Origin: Exiguobacterium sp. s146
GTDB taxonomy: Bacteria > Bacillota > Bacilli > Exiguobacteriales > Exiguobacteriaceae
Direction: 5' to 3'
DNA: 64,000 nt
Assembly: GCF_018618415.1 (NCBI RefSeq)
Contig: NZ_JACSMA010000001.1
Span: forward strand, 992,001-1,056,000
The notes beneath the pieces are model-generated. The model had not been told where the DNA came from. It made no database searches and saw only the letters and a program-made list of their open reading frames with translations. A program made the position numbers and the translations under genes. Positions 26,319-34,485 of the stretch are shown here, piece by piece (within the stretch, counting starts at the first letter, position 1; every line of letters starts with the position of its first letter).

Positions 26319-26492
26319 TTATGCGGCGAACTCCAACGATTCTAAGACGAGTTCGTCTGAACAGTGAAGTTCCATCGCTATGTCGTGAATGTGGATCGAG
26401 GTGCCTAATTCTTGTTGGTGTTTGCGATTCATTGAAGTCGCCCGTTCCCGGATCAGTTGATAGATCGAGTCGGTATGTTCAACTTTATTCAT
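26319..26492 (-). CDS. 57-residue protein resembling a lone sigma-70 region 3
   Basis: Reads MNKVEHTDSIYQLIRERA, then an acidic helix-turn-helix-like stretch IHDIAMELHCSDELVLESLE. The pattern (Arg-rich helix, -ELGTSIHIHDIA-EL--S-E-VLE-LE) follows sigma factor region 3 (-ELGR-PT--EIAEEL--S-EEV-EALE) without regions 2 or 4. A ribosome site (AAAAGGA) and a shared terminator support it being real. Function unknown; it might modulate RNA polymerase or a sigma/anti-sigma pair, but this is only resemblance by eye. Confidence 0.6.
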   Translation of the reverse strand: MNKVEHTDSIYQLIRERATSMNRKHQQELGTSIHIHDIAMELHCSDELVLESLEFAA

Positions 26493-26567
26493 CACGGATC
26501 ACATCCTTTTTCGACGATTGCCTTCAGTATAGCATGGAATGGACGACAAGAAAGGACAATATTATTT

Positions 26568-27473
26568 ATGAAGTTACAATTTCTAGGAACTGGATCAGGC
26601 ATGCCCTCGAAACAACGGAACGTCTCGGGACTGGCCGTTACGCTGGCGAAACAGACGTGGCTCATCGATTGTGGCGAGGCGACCCAGCACCAAATGCTGC
26701 ATACAAAAGTCAAACCGCGCAAAGTCTCCGCCGTCTGGGTGACACACCTTCACGGAGACCACGTCTTCGGTCTGCCCGGATTCCTATCGACGCGTTCAGC
26801 GCTCGATGGGTCGAGTCCGCTTACGTTGTATGGACCGAAAGGCATCAAGAAATGGCTCGAGTTGACGATGAAAGTGACCGGCTCTTATCTCGGCTATGAT
26901 TTGACGATCGTCGAGTACGAGGACGGCGATACGTTCGAGCAAGATGGGCACCTCGTCACGGTCAAACGACTCGACCATCGCTTCCCGTCATACGGATTCC
27001 GCATTGAAGCACCGGAACGACCGGGCGCACTGCGCGTCGACAAAGTGAAGGCGCTCGGCATCCCGAGCGGACCGATTTATCGGACGATCAAGCAGTCTGA
27101 CACATTCGAATTTGAAGGAAAAACGTACGCCTCTAAAGAATACGTCACTGATGCGGTCCCAGGGCCCGTCGTGGCGATTCTAGGCGACACGGTCCCTTGT
27201 CCGAACGCCGCTATCCTCGCCGCAGGGGTCGACGTGCTCGTCCATGAAGCGACGTTCATGCAGGCGGAAGCAAAGCTCGCCCGTCAATACGGTCACTCGA
27301 CGACAGTCGAGGCGGCGACGCTGGCGAACACGGCGCAAGTCGGCCGTTTAATCGTCACGCATATCTCGGCCCGCTATCAAGGACGAGACGAGGCGTTTGT
27401 CGACGAAGTGCGCAGCGTGTTTCCAGATAGCCATGTAGCTAGTGACTTCTTCGAGTTTACAGTGGGGGATTAA
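26568..27473 (+). CDS. rnz: Ribonuclease Z (tRNA 3' endonuclease)
   Basis: 301 residues, metallo-beta-lactamase fold. FLGTGSGMPSKQRNVS at the start, metal motif THLHGDHVFGLPG near 61, GDTVPC and HEATFM, then HSTTVEAATLA. Matures tRNA 3' ends lacking encoded CCA. ATG 26568 follows AAAGGA at slightly long spacing; the longer frame upstream lies under the promoter region and antisense gene. The next gene starts 1 base after the stop. Confidence 0.93.
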   Translation: MKLQFLGTGSGMPSKQRNVSGLAVTLAKQTWLIDCGEATQHQMLHTKVKPRKVSAVWVTHLHGDHVFGLPGFLSTRSALDGSSPLTLYGPKGIKKWLELTMKVTGSYLGYDLTIVEYEDGDTFEQDGHLVTVKRLDHRFPSYGFRIEAPERPGALRVDKVKALGIPSGPIYRTIKQSDTFEFEGKTYASKEYVTDAVPGPVVAILGDTVPCPNAAILAAGVDVLVHEATFMQAEAKLARQYGHSTTVEAATLANTAQVGRLIVTHISARYQGRDEAFVDEVRSVFPDSHVASDFFEFTVGD

Positions 27474-27474
27474 C

Positions 27475-28365
27475 GTGACAGTACAACTATACGTATGGCT
27501 AGGCTTTTTCGTCATCAGTACGTTGCTAGGTTTACGCTTAAATCAATTGAAAGAACCGGAACCGAACTTTTTCATCAAGTTTTTATTTTTCTCATTGCTC
27601 GGAATCGTCTCGTTCCCAATCGGCGGCTTTCATATTCCGATCGGCTTTTTGATGTCGTTCTTATTCTTCCCGAAACGCAATAGCCGCTATAAATGGTACG
27701 GGGCGCTCGTCGGATTCTTTTTCTTCATCGTCCTGTTGTTCGTCCCGCTGTTCGATCAATCCGAATTTCGTGCCGAGTCGCAACAGATTGGCACGGTGTC
27801 GGTTCAAGATGAGACGTTTGACGAGCTGACGGACAACATTCTGCGCCGCATCAACAGCGACTCGATCAAACTCGATCGCAGCAAAATGATTGTCACCGAG
27901 GACGGTGAACTCCGTTCGCTCGAATATTTGCTCATGGTCGAACGCGCGAACTCATACCAACAGATTCGAATCAACTACGATGAGTCGGGCGAGCTGACGT
28001 ATCGTCAAGTCGACGAACTGAACAAGGATTCGGGCAGTGCGTTCTTCGAGAAGCTCGTCGACTTTGAACATATGCTCGACGCAATCCGGAAACCGGCCTG
28101 GTCCGAGTTCACGGCACAAGTCGATGCGCCGTTGTTGCAGCTCTCATTCGACGGGCTGTATGACATGTATACGTTCGAGAACGAGTCGATGCTCATGATC
28201 AATCGGGACAACCGTCTCGTCAAGTTTTGGTTGCAACGCGAGCCGGTGCTCGCGAACAGCATCCAATTGTCGGGTCTGAGCCAGCAAGGGCGGACCACGG
28301 GTGAAAAATATACGATTTTATACAACTACTCTATCCATCAACGAGAGGATTTGACTGATTTATGA
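27475..28365 (+). CDS. Unknown membrane protein heading the ECF operon
   Basis: 296 residues not assigned to a family. Three membrane segments (about 3-20, 35-62, 72-94), then a roughly 200-residue soluble part with alternating charged and aromatic residues, probably extracytoplasmic. GTG 27475 is directly after rnz with GGGGGAT as ribosome site. The 3' end overlaps the lipoprotein start (ATGA), tying it to the uptake module. Could be an accessory factor. Confidence 0.65.
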   Translation: MTVQLYVWLGFFVISTLLGLRLNQLKEPEPNFFIKFLFFSLLGIVSFPIGGFHIPIGFLMSFLFFPKRNSRYKWYGALVGFFFFIVLLFVPLFDQSEFRAESQQIGTVSVQDETFDELTDNILRRINSDSIKLDRSKMIVTEDGELRSLEYLLMVERANSYQQIRINYDESGELTYRQVDELNKDSGSAFFEKLVDFEHMLDAIRKPAWSEFTAQVDAPLLQLSFDGLYDMYTFENESMLMINRDNRLVKFWLQREPVLANSIQLSGLSQQGRTTGEKYTILYNYSIHQREDLTDL

Positions 28366-28772
28366 AAAAATTGCTACTGATGAGTTTACTCGTCCCACTC
28401 TTAACCGCATGTGGAGGGGATACAACCTCGACCGAGAAGAAGACTTGTGACGTCGAGCCGACCATCTCGGTTTACAATGCGTCGACAGAAGAGACGTTGT
28501 TCAATGAGAAGAGTGTCTGCTTGGAAGAGGGGGCGACGGTGCTCGATGCCCTTGAAGCGACCGAGTTGGACATCGAATCGGTCGGCAGTGGTGAGATGAC
28601 GTATGTGACAGCGATTGACGACATCGAAGAGAAGTCGGCCGGACAATCATCCGGTTGGGTCTATGCCTTCAATGGCAGCCCGGGCGATGAAGGCGCCGGA
28701 GCCAAAGAAGTGGAATCAACCGACATCATTCAATGGCGGTTCGAAGAAGATGCGATTTCTTTCTTCGAATGA
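28362..28772 (+). CDS. DUF4430 lipoprotein (vitamin-binding accessory)
   Basis: 136 residues. Signal peptide with lipobox LLTAC (Cys near 17), then a DUF4430 / transcobalamin C-terminal-like domain: EGATVLDALEAT near 60, GQSSGWVYAFNGSPGDEGAG near 95, DIIQWRF near the end. Such lipoproteins accompany ECF transporters, often for cobalamin or related compounds. Overlaps both neighbours. Confidence 0.75.
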   Translation: MKKLLLMSLLVPLLTACGGDTTSTEKKTCDVEPTISVYNASTEETLFNEKSVCLEEGATVLDALEATELDIESVGSGEMTYVTAIDDIEEKSAGQSSGWVYAFNGSPGDEGAGAKEVESTDIIQWRFEEDAISFFE

Positions 28773-29418
28773 GGCAGATTGGGAGCGCAGACATCCGGTC
28801 ACGCTCCTTTTCTTCTTACTCGTCCATTTGTACGTATTAACGTACGTGAACGACTCGATTTGGCTTCTCCTCGGTCTATTCGGTTTATTGCTACTCGAAC
28901 GACGGTTTCCCCTGGCGATGCTTGGTATCATCCTGGCGTTCTTACTGATTTCACTCACTCCGTTCGTCCTCGGATGGCGAATCTCGCTCGGTGCTGTGTC
29001 GAATCAACTGATTCCGCTGGCGACTTTTTTGTTCGGCATGATTTGGGTCAATCGGTTCATGCGTCTCGAACGCTTATTGCCGCTCTTGAACAAGTGGCCC
29101 CGCTCGACGCGATTGCTTTACGGCGGGTGGGCGCTCGTCCCGACGATGGAACGGGCGGTCCGTCTATCGTTGGCCAGTCATCCGCGACGTGACTGGCAAG
29201 AGGCGGTCGTCGTCGGCATCGACAGTCAACGCCTCGAGCCGGTGTACGTGACGAATCGGATGCAAGGCTTTGAAAAACATGACTGGATTCAATGCCTCGT
29301 CCTTGCTGGATTCGGGTCGCTGGCGTTGCTGGTCACACCGGTCGTTTGGCTTCTGTATCCATATTTGACGAAGGGAGGGGTACGAGATGCGTTGGTTATC
29401 CTTGGTAGACGGACATGA
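28750..29418 (+). CDS. ECF transporter T-component-like membrane protein
   Basis: 222 residues with about five membrane helices (28-60, 65-85, 95-112 and one near the C-terminus around 190-207) and a basic cytoplasmic stretch (LLNKWPRSTRLLYGGW; ASHPRRDWQEA), resembling the EcfT/CbiQ coupling helices in degenerate form. The ATG at 28750 lies inside the lipoprotein gene (23-base overlap). Ribosome site weak (GAAGAAG). Assigned partly from context. Confidence 0.6.
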   Translation: MRFLSSNEADWERRHPVTLLFFLLVHLYVLTYVNDSIWLLLGLFGLLLLERRFPLAMLGIILAFLLISLTPFVLGWRISLGAVSNQLIPLATFLFGMIWVNRFMRLERLLPLLNKWPRSTRLLYGGWALVPTMERAVRLSLASHPRRDWQEAVVVGIDSQRLEPVYVTNRMQGFEKHDWIQCLVLAGFGSLALLVTPVVWLLYPYLTKGGVRDALVILGRRT

Positions 29419-30349
29419 GGAATTGGAGCAATGGGTAGAGGCGGAACACGCGCGAGTCGTCCACCTCGATACCCCGCTCGCCGGGAAGGTCGCGTCGCTC
29501 ATTTCTGGAAGTGACGCCCTGCGCGGAGCCGAGCTGGCAGCCATTCTTCAAATCGATCACCTATTCCATAAACGGTTCGACGAATGCTCGAGCGGGGAAC
29601 GGCAACTCGTTCGAATCGCGCACGCGCTCGCGGATTCATCCGAGGCACTCGTCTTGATTGAGCCGTTCCGACATTTGGATCGGTTTCGCGTCGAGCATTT
29701 GACGATGTTACTCAGCCGACTGACCGCACTCGGTGTTCGGGTCGCTTACACGGACAGGACGCGCGAACATACCTCGTCGGTGACCTTCGACGTCAATCCG
29801 ACCGTGAACGAGCCCCGGCTCGTCGTCACGGACGTGTCCTATCGTCATCCGTTACAGGCGTCCTATGCGGTCGAGCATGTATCGTATAAGGCGGAGCGAG
29901 CGGGACTGACCATCTGCATCGGAACGAACGGGAGCGGCAAATCGACATTGCTCGAATTGATCGCCAAAAGCGTCCGTCCGTTGTATGGGAAGGTCAAGTG
30001 GACAGAACGGCCGGTCTATTTACCGGCCGAACAAGAGTATGGCCCGTTCCCGCATGCGAAGAATCGTCGCGTCGCCCAACTGCAGGCTGTCTTCGCATCC
30101 GAAGCCTCGCTGTTCTTACTGGACGAGCCGAGCGTCGGCTTGACCGAGCAAGAGCGATTTCAGTTTGAACGGGCGTTAATCGAGAAAGCCATGACGGCAC
30201 ATATTTTATGTGCGACCCATGACGAACGATTGATTCAGGCGGCGGATCGAATCGTGTGCCTGTCGAACGGCACACTCGTCTTTGATGGAACTGTAGCCGA
30301 GTATACGGAACGGAGTGCGCTATGGTCACATACGTCGTCATCCTGTTGA
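29387..30349 (+). CDS. Fused, split-motif ABC ATPase of an ECF-type transporter
   Basis: 320 residues holding two shortened ABC domains. The first (1-135) lacks a Walker A but has a signature-like SSGERQLVRIAHAL at 69-82 and a Walker B-like LVLIEPFRHLD in which the catalytic Asp-Glu is changed. The second (143-320) has Walker A GTNGSGKST at 179-187, Walker B LFLLDEPS at 242-249 and switch H278, but only about 55 residues between Walker A and B and no signature. Together they could form one complete composite ATP site. GGGAGGGG precedes the ATG; overlaps both neighbours. Confidence 0.75.
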   Translation: MRWLSLVDGHEELEQWVEAEHARVVHLDTPLAGKVASLISGSDALRGAELAAILQIDHLFHKRFDECSSGERQLVRIAHALADSSEALVLIEPFRHLDRFRVEHLTMLLSRLTALGVRVAYTDRTREHTSSVTFDVNPTVNEPRLVVTDVSYRHPLQASYAVEHVSYKAERAGLTICIGTNGSGKSTLLELIAKSVRPLYGKVKWTERPVYLPAEQEYGPFPHAKNRRVAQLQAVFASEASLFLLDEPSVGLTEQERFQFERALIEKAMTAHILCATHDERLIQAADRIVCLSNGTLVFDGTVAEYTERSALWSHTSSSC

Positions 30350-30867
30350 TTGCGGCGGGAGTCATGTCAAGATTTGAGCGGACGGATCTCCCGATCGCCG
30401 TTTTGACCCAAATTCTCGCCCTGGCCGTCATCGGACGCTGGCTGTTCGTGGCCATCCCGAACGTGCAACCATCGACGGCGTTGCTCATGTTGACGGCCTT
30501 GTATTTCGGGTTTACGAGCGCCGCCATGCTGGCGCTGTTCGTCCCGATTTTATCGGGACTGTTGCTCGGGCTCGGACCGTTCGTCTTGTTTCAATTTTTA
30601 GGATGGCTCCTCGTCGTACTCGTGGTCATCCTGCTCAAACCGTTGCTCCGACGCTCGCGCTCTCTGCTTGCTGGCGTCGGTCTCTTGTCCGGGTTCCTCT
30701 ACGGCTGGACGGCCAATCTATCGTTCGCGGAGGTCATCGGAGCCGACTTCGTCAAGCTGCTCGTACTCAGTCTGCCGTTCGATGCGGCCCACGGCATCGG
30801 GAACGCCGTCTTCCTCGTCTTGTTGCACGATCTATTCGTTCGCATATTTGTGCGGGAAGACGGGTAA
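30322..30867 (+). CDS. ECF transporter S-component-like membrane protein
   Basis: 181 residues with about five or six membrane helices and a conserved-looking FDAAHGIGNAVFLVLLHD end, as in substrate-binding S components. Overlaps the ATPase gene by 28 bases. The DUF4430 partner suggests cobalamin or another cobamide or vitamin, but no riboswitch or residue signature fixes the substrate. Confidence 0.6.
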   Translation: MVTYVVILLIAAGVMSRFERTDLPIAVLTQILALAVIGRWLFVAIPNVQPSTALLMLTALYFGFTSAAMLALFVPILSGLLLGLGPFVLFQFLGWLLVVLVVILLKPLLRRSRSLLAGVGLLSGFLYGWTANLSFAEVIGADFVKLLVLSLPFDAAHGIGNAVFLVLLHDLFVRIFVREDG

Positions 30868-30902
30868 AAAAAGGATATCACACCGAGTGAGGTGACACGT
30901 GC

Positions 30903-31223
30903 ATGAGCGGATACGTCAATCTGGTTGAAATTGGTTGGTTTCTTTTCATCGGACTGTTGTTTATGGGACTCAATCTATTGTTGATGTCACGTCGGTTCTT
31001 ACGGACGCGCTACGGGATGCTCAGCATCCTCGGGGCTAGCGTCTGGCCGGCACTCATGATCGTCTTGTCCGTCCGAGGCGGAAGTGTCCTTGGCGGGCTG
31101 ACGGAGCGAGCGCTCACGCTCGAAAGCGCGTTGGCTTGGTCGGTCGTCGTGGCGACGGCACTGATGGTGTGTATCCCGGGCGTGTCACTCATCCGGCGCA
31201 TGATTCAGCTGTCAAAGTCTTAA
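30903..31223 (+). CDS. Small unknown membrane protein (three helices)
   Basis: 106 residues, helices at about 8-27, 38-56 and 72-92. No family recognised. ATG 30903 follows GAGTGAGGTG. 35 bases after the S-component gene and before a terminator, so last gene of the operon. Confidence 0.6.
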   Translation: MSGYVNLVEIGWFLFIGLLFMGLNLLLMSRRFLRTRYGMLSILGASVWPALMIVLSVRGGSVLGGLTERALTLESALAWSVVVATALMVCIPGVSLIRRMIQLSKS

Positions 31224-31239
31224 GAAAATGTCATAACGC

Positions 31240-31278
31240 AAGGAGGAGGCCCCACAACGGGGACCTCCTCCTTTTTTT
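31240..31278 (+). terminator. Terminator of the ECF-module operon
   Basis: 10-bp stem 31240-31249 with 31264-31273 plus an inner CCCC/GGGG pairing, followed by a T run. Confidence 0.9.
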
Positions 31279-31293
31279 ATATACAACATCACT

Positions 31294-32088
31294 TCAGACC
31301 GTTGACGCTTCTTCCGATCCGCCATCCGATGGTTTTTGGAAGCGGCGCAATATCTCCAGGCTGACCGCACGCGGCATCAGCTTGGCCGCGGCGACGAGCA
31401 GTTGGTTCGAGACGCCCGGCACGATGACACGTTTGTTGGTCATGACACCTTTATAGCCGAAGAACGCGACGAGATGAGACGGCATTTTCGACACCATCAT
31501 CTCACTGCCGGCCCGATTGAAGAAACCGGTATCGGTCGGACCCGGACAGAGGACGCTCACATGCACGCCAGTCCCTTTCATCTCGGCATGCAGCGCTTCG
31601 GTGAGTGATAATACGTACGCTTTCGTCGCATAGTAGACCGCCATATACGGACCTGGTTGGAAGGCGGCGACCGAGGCGACGTTCAACACGTAGCCATGGT
31701 TCCGTTCCACCATGCCCGGCAAATACGCTTTCGTCAATTCCGTCAAGGCGTTGACGTTCAATCGGACTTCTTCGGCCTCGGTCTCGGCATCGAGCTCGAT
31801 GAACTCGCCGGCCGTTCCGAAACCGGCGTTGTTGATTAAAAAGTCGACCGTCAGCCCGGCGTCGGCAATCGCACTCGTCAGCCGTTTTACGGCCTGATGT
31901 TCAGACAAGTCGAGAGCGAAGACATGAACGCTGACACGGTAACGCTTCTCGAGTACTTTTTTTAATTCGTGTAACCGCGGCTCATTGCGAGACACGAGGA
32001 TGCAATCAAATCCATCCCGCGCCGCCAAGACGGCAAGGTCGAGTCCGATTCCGGTCGAGGCTCCAGTGATTAAGGCTGTTTTTGTCAA
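31294..32088 (-). CDS. Short-chain dehydrogenase (YqjQ/DltE-like)
   Basis: 264 residues. Classical SDR: TGASTGIGLDLAVLAARDGF near 8, NNAGFGTAGEF near 86, catalytic Tyr-x3-Lys in YYATKAYVLSL near 155, then CPGPTDTGFF. Substrate unknown. TTG 32088 is used because GGAGTGAACGATT gives correct spacing. Converges on the ECF operon terminator. Confidence 0.82.
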   Translation of the reverse strand: MTKTALITGASTGIGLDLAVLAARDGFDCILVSRNEPRLHELKKVLEKRYRVSVHVFALDLSEHQAVKRLTSAIADAGLTVDFLINNAGFGTAGEFIELDAETEAEEVRLNVNALTELTKAYLPGMVERNHGYVLNVASVAAFQPGPYMAVYYATKAYVLSLTEALHAEMKGTGVHVSVLCPGPTDTGFFNRAGSEMMVSKMPSHLVAFFGYKGVMTNKRVIVPGVSNQLLVAAAKLMPRAVSLEILRRFQKPSDGGSEEASTV

Positions 32089-32238
32089 AATCGTTCACTC
32101 CTTCGATGTAAAAAGTCATACATTGTTACTGATTTCTTCACGAGTTGTTAAATTCCTGCTCGGTCATCCCGTCAAAACGTGTGCTAGAGTATAGCGAGAA
32201 TATGTGATTAGGCTCACAAAGTGAGGAGAAGAAACCAG

Positions 32239-33141
32239 ATGATGATTCAGCTAGTGACTACAGCACAGAGCGTCGAACAGGCCGAGGCGCTAATGATGGC
32301 CGGTTCTGACCGCATCTATATCGGAGAAGCAACATACGGGTTACGCCACAAAGGGGATTGGTCGTTGGAGGCTGTGCGGGAAGTCACAGCCATCGCCCAC
32401 CGTTATGGCAAAGAAGTCACCGTCGCCGTCAATAATTTGATGCACAATCATCAGATTGAGACGTTGCCTGATTATTTAACGGCATTGAAAGACATCGGAA
32501 TCGATAGTGTGACGGCCGGTGACCCGGGCGCCATCCGCTTAATCCGTAATGCAAATATCCCCTATTGGTATGATGCTCAAACGCTCGTCACCTCGGCCCG
32601 ACACATTCAATTTTGGGGAAAGCGCGATGCCATCGGGGCCATCGCGGCCCGGGAAGTGACGCTGGTCGAACTCGGGCTGATTCAACAGCAAATCGGATTG
32701 CCGGTCGAAGTTCAAGTGTATGGCCCGACGTGCATCCACCACTCGAAGCGCCCGTTGTTGACGAACTATTTCAAAGAAATCGGTCGGCCGAGTGACCAGG
32801 CGGGCATGCGTGAATATTACGTCAGTGAACCATCCGACGCGACGAGCCGCTATCCCGTGTATGAAGATGAAAACGGGACGCATGTGTTCTCTGAAGATTT
32901 GACGCTCATGGGACAACTGCCCGTCCTGTTGACGGGTGGATTGCATACGTGGAAGCTCGAGGGTTGGCACGCGGGTGACGCGTTCGTCGACATCGTCCGC
33001 CTGTTTGATAAGGCCCGCTCCGATTTGTTGAACGGTCGCTTCGACCGTCTCGGCATGGAACGGCGCCTCGCCGAACTGCAACCGGAACAATTCCGGCTCG
33101 GGACGGGATTATTGTTACGAAATCCAGAAGAGATCAAGTGA
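32239..33141 (+). CDS. trhP1: TrhP1-like U32 family tRNA hydroxylation protein (YrrN)
   Basis: 300 residues, peptidase U32 family, pairing with the next gene as B. subtilis yrrN-yrrO do. In that species the pair is needed for prephenate-dependent 5-hydroxylation of U34 in tRNA. Visible: AGSDRIYIGEATYGLR near 28 and VYGPTCIHHSKRPLLTNYF near 160, the U32-type metal/cysteine region. ATG 32239 follows GAGGAGA. No peptidase activity is implied. Confidence 0.82.
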   Translation: MMIQLVTTAQSVEQAEALMMAGSDRIYIGEATYGLRHKGDWSLEAVREVTAIAHRYGKEVTVAVNNLMHNHQIETLPDYLTALKDIGIDSVTAGDPGAIRLIRNANIPYWYDAQTLVTSARHIQFWGKRDAIGAIAAREVTLVELGLIQQQIGLPVEVQVYGPTCIHHSKRPLLTNYFKEIGRPSDQAGMREYYVSEPSDATSRYPVYEDENGTHVFSEDLTLMGQLPVLLTGGLHTWKLEGWHAGDAFVDIVRLFDKARSDLLNGRFDRLGMERRLAELQPEQFRLGTGLLLRNPEEIK

Positions 33142-33150
33142 GGGATTGAG

Positions 33151-34404
33151 ATGAAAAAACGTCCAGAATTATTAGCACCGGCCGGCAATTTAGAAAAATT
33201 GAAGATGGCGATTTTGTATGGGGCGGATGCGGTCTTTATCGGCGGGCAACAGTTCGGGCTCCGCTCGCGGGCCGGCAACTTCGGCTATGACGAGATGGCC
33301 GAGGGCGTCGCGTTCGCCCATGAACGTGGGGCGAAAGTATACGTCGCCGCGAACATGGTCACCCATGAAGGCGATATCGATGGCGCGGGAGCGTTTTTCT
33401 GTAAACTCCGTGATATCGGCATCGATGCAGTCATCGTCTCCGACCCGGCCATGATTGAGGTTTGTCTCACGGATGCTCCGGGGCTGCCGGTCCATCTGTC
33501 GACGCAGGCATCGGCGACGAACTATGAGACGCTTCGTTTTTGGCGAGAGGAAGGGTTGGAGCGAATTGTCCTCGCCCGAGAAGTATCGATGGAAGAGATT
33601 AAAGAAATGAAGCGCCAAGTCGATGTCGAGATTGAGGCGTTCGTCCATGGGGCGATGTGCATTTCGTACTCGGGTCGTTGCACGCTGTCGAACCATATGG
33701 CACTTCGTGATGCGAACCGTGGTGGTTGCGCCCAGTCGTGCCGTTGGAAATACGGTTTCTTTGAAGCGGATGAGCTATTGACCGATGAGATGGCGGCACG
33801 TGACGAAGAACCGTTCTCGATGAGCTCGGTCGATTTGGCGATGGTGCGCCATATCCCCGATTTGGTCGAGGCTGGTGTCGATAGCTTGAAAATCGAGGGC
33901 CGGATGAAATCGATTCATTACGTGGCGACGGTCTGTAACGTCTATCGGCAAGTCATCGATGCGTACTGTGACGATCCTGATGGCTTCGTGTTCGATCCGG
34001 CCTGGGAAGAAGAAATTTGGAAAGCGGCGCAACGTGAACTCGCGACCGGATTCTATTACGGCGTCCCGACCGAGAACGAGCAGCTGTTTGGCAAACCGCG
34101 CGCCATCCCGCAATATGCGTTCGCGGCCCGCGTCATCTCGTACGATGCGTCGACACAGCTGGCGACACTTGAGCAACGGAATCATTTCCGACGCGGGGAA
34201 GAAGTCGAGTTTTTCGGTCCCGGCTTCGTCCGTTTCTCGCAACGAATCGAGGAACTGTACGATGAATCCGGGAAAAGACTCGAGACGGCGAACCAGGCGA
34301 TGATGACGGTACGCGTCAAGGTCGAGCGACCGGTCGCGACCGACTTCATCATGCGCAAGCGAAAAGCCGGTGTCGTGAACACACCCGAACCGAGTCACGT
34401 CTGA
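33151..34404 (+). CDS. trhP2: TrhP2-like U32 family tRNA hydroxylation protein (YrrO)
   Basis: 417 residues. Start PELLAPAGNLEKLKMAILYG; U32 signature EAFVHGAMCISYSGRC near 160; further cysteines in GGCAQSC and a C-terminal OB-like domain from about 330. The cysteine cluster suggests an iron-sulfur site. Works with TrhP1 on tRNA U34. Nine bases separate it from trhP1. Confidence 0.87.
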   Translation: MKKRPELLAPAGNLEKLKMAILYGADAVFIGGQQFGLRSRAGNFGYDEMAEGVAFAHERGAKVYVAANMVTHEGDIDGAGAFFCKLRDIGIDAVIVSDPAMIEVCLTDAPGLPVHLSTQASATNYETLRFWREEGLERIVLAREVSMEEIKEMKRQVDVEIEAFVHGAMCISYSGRCTLSNHMALRDANRGGCAQSCRWKYGFFEADELLTDEMAARDEEPFSMSSVDLAMVRHIPDLVEAGVDSLKIEGRMKSIHYVATVCNVYRQVIDAYCDDPDGFVFDPAWEEEIWKAAQRELATGFYYGVPTENEQLFGKPRAIPQYAFAARVISYDASTQLATLEQRNHFRRGEEVEFFGPGFVRFSQRIEELYDESGKRLETANQAMMTVRVKVERPVATDFIMRKRKAGVVNTPEPSHV

Positions 34405-34485
34405 CACATCCGGCAAGACAACATAGTCGACCGTTCCATCCAATCTTGCTACCCTGTTAACATAGACGACAAAGGGGATGGAAGC

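Noticed and set aside
27400-27475. Cobalamin or other riboswitch before the ECF module
   Set aside because: The first gene begins one base after rnz; there is no leader space for a riboswitch.
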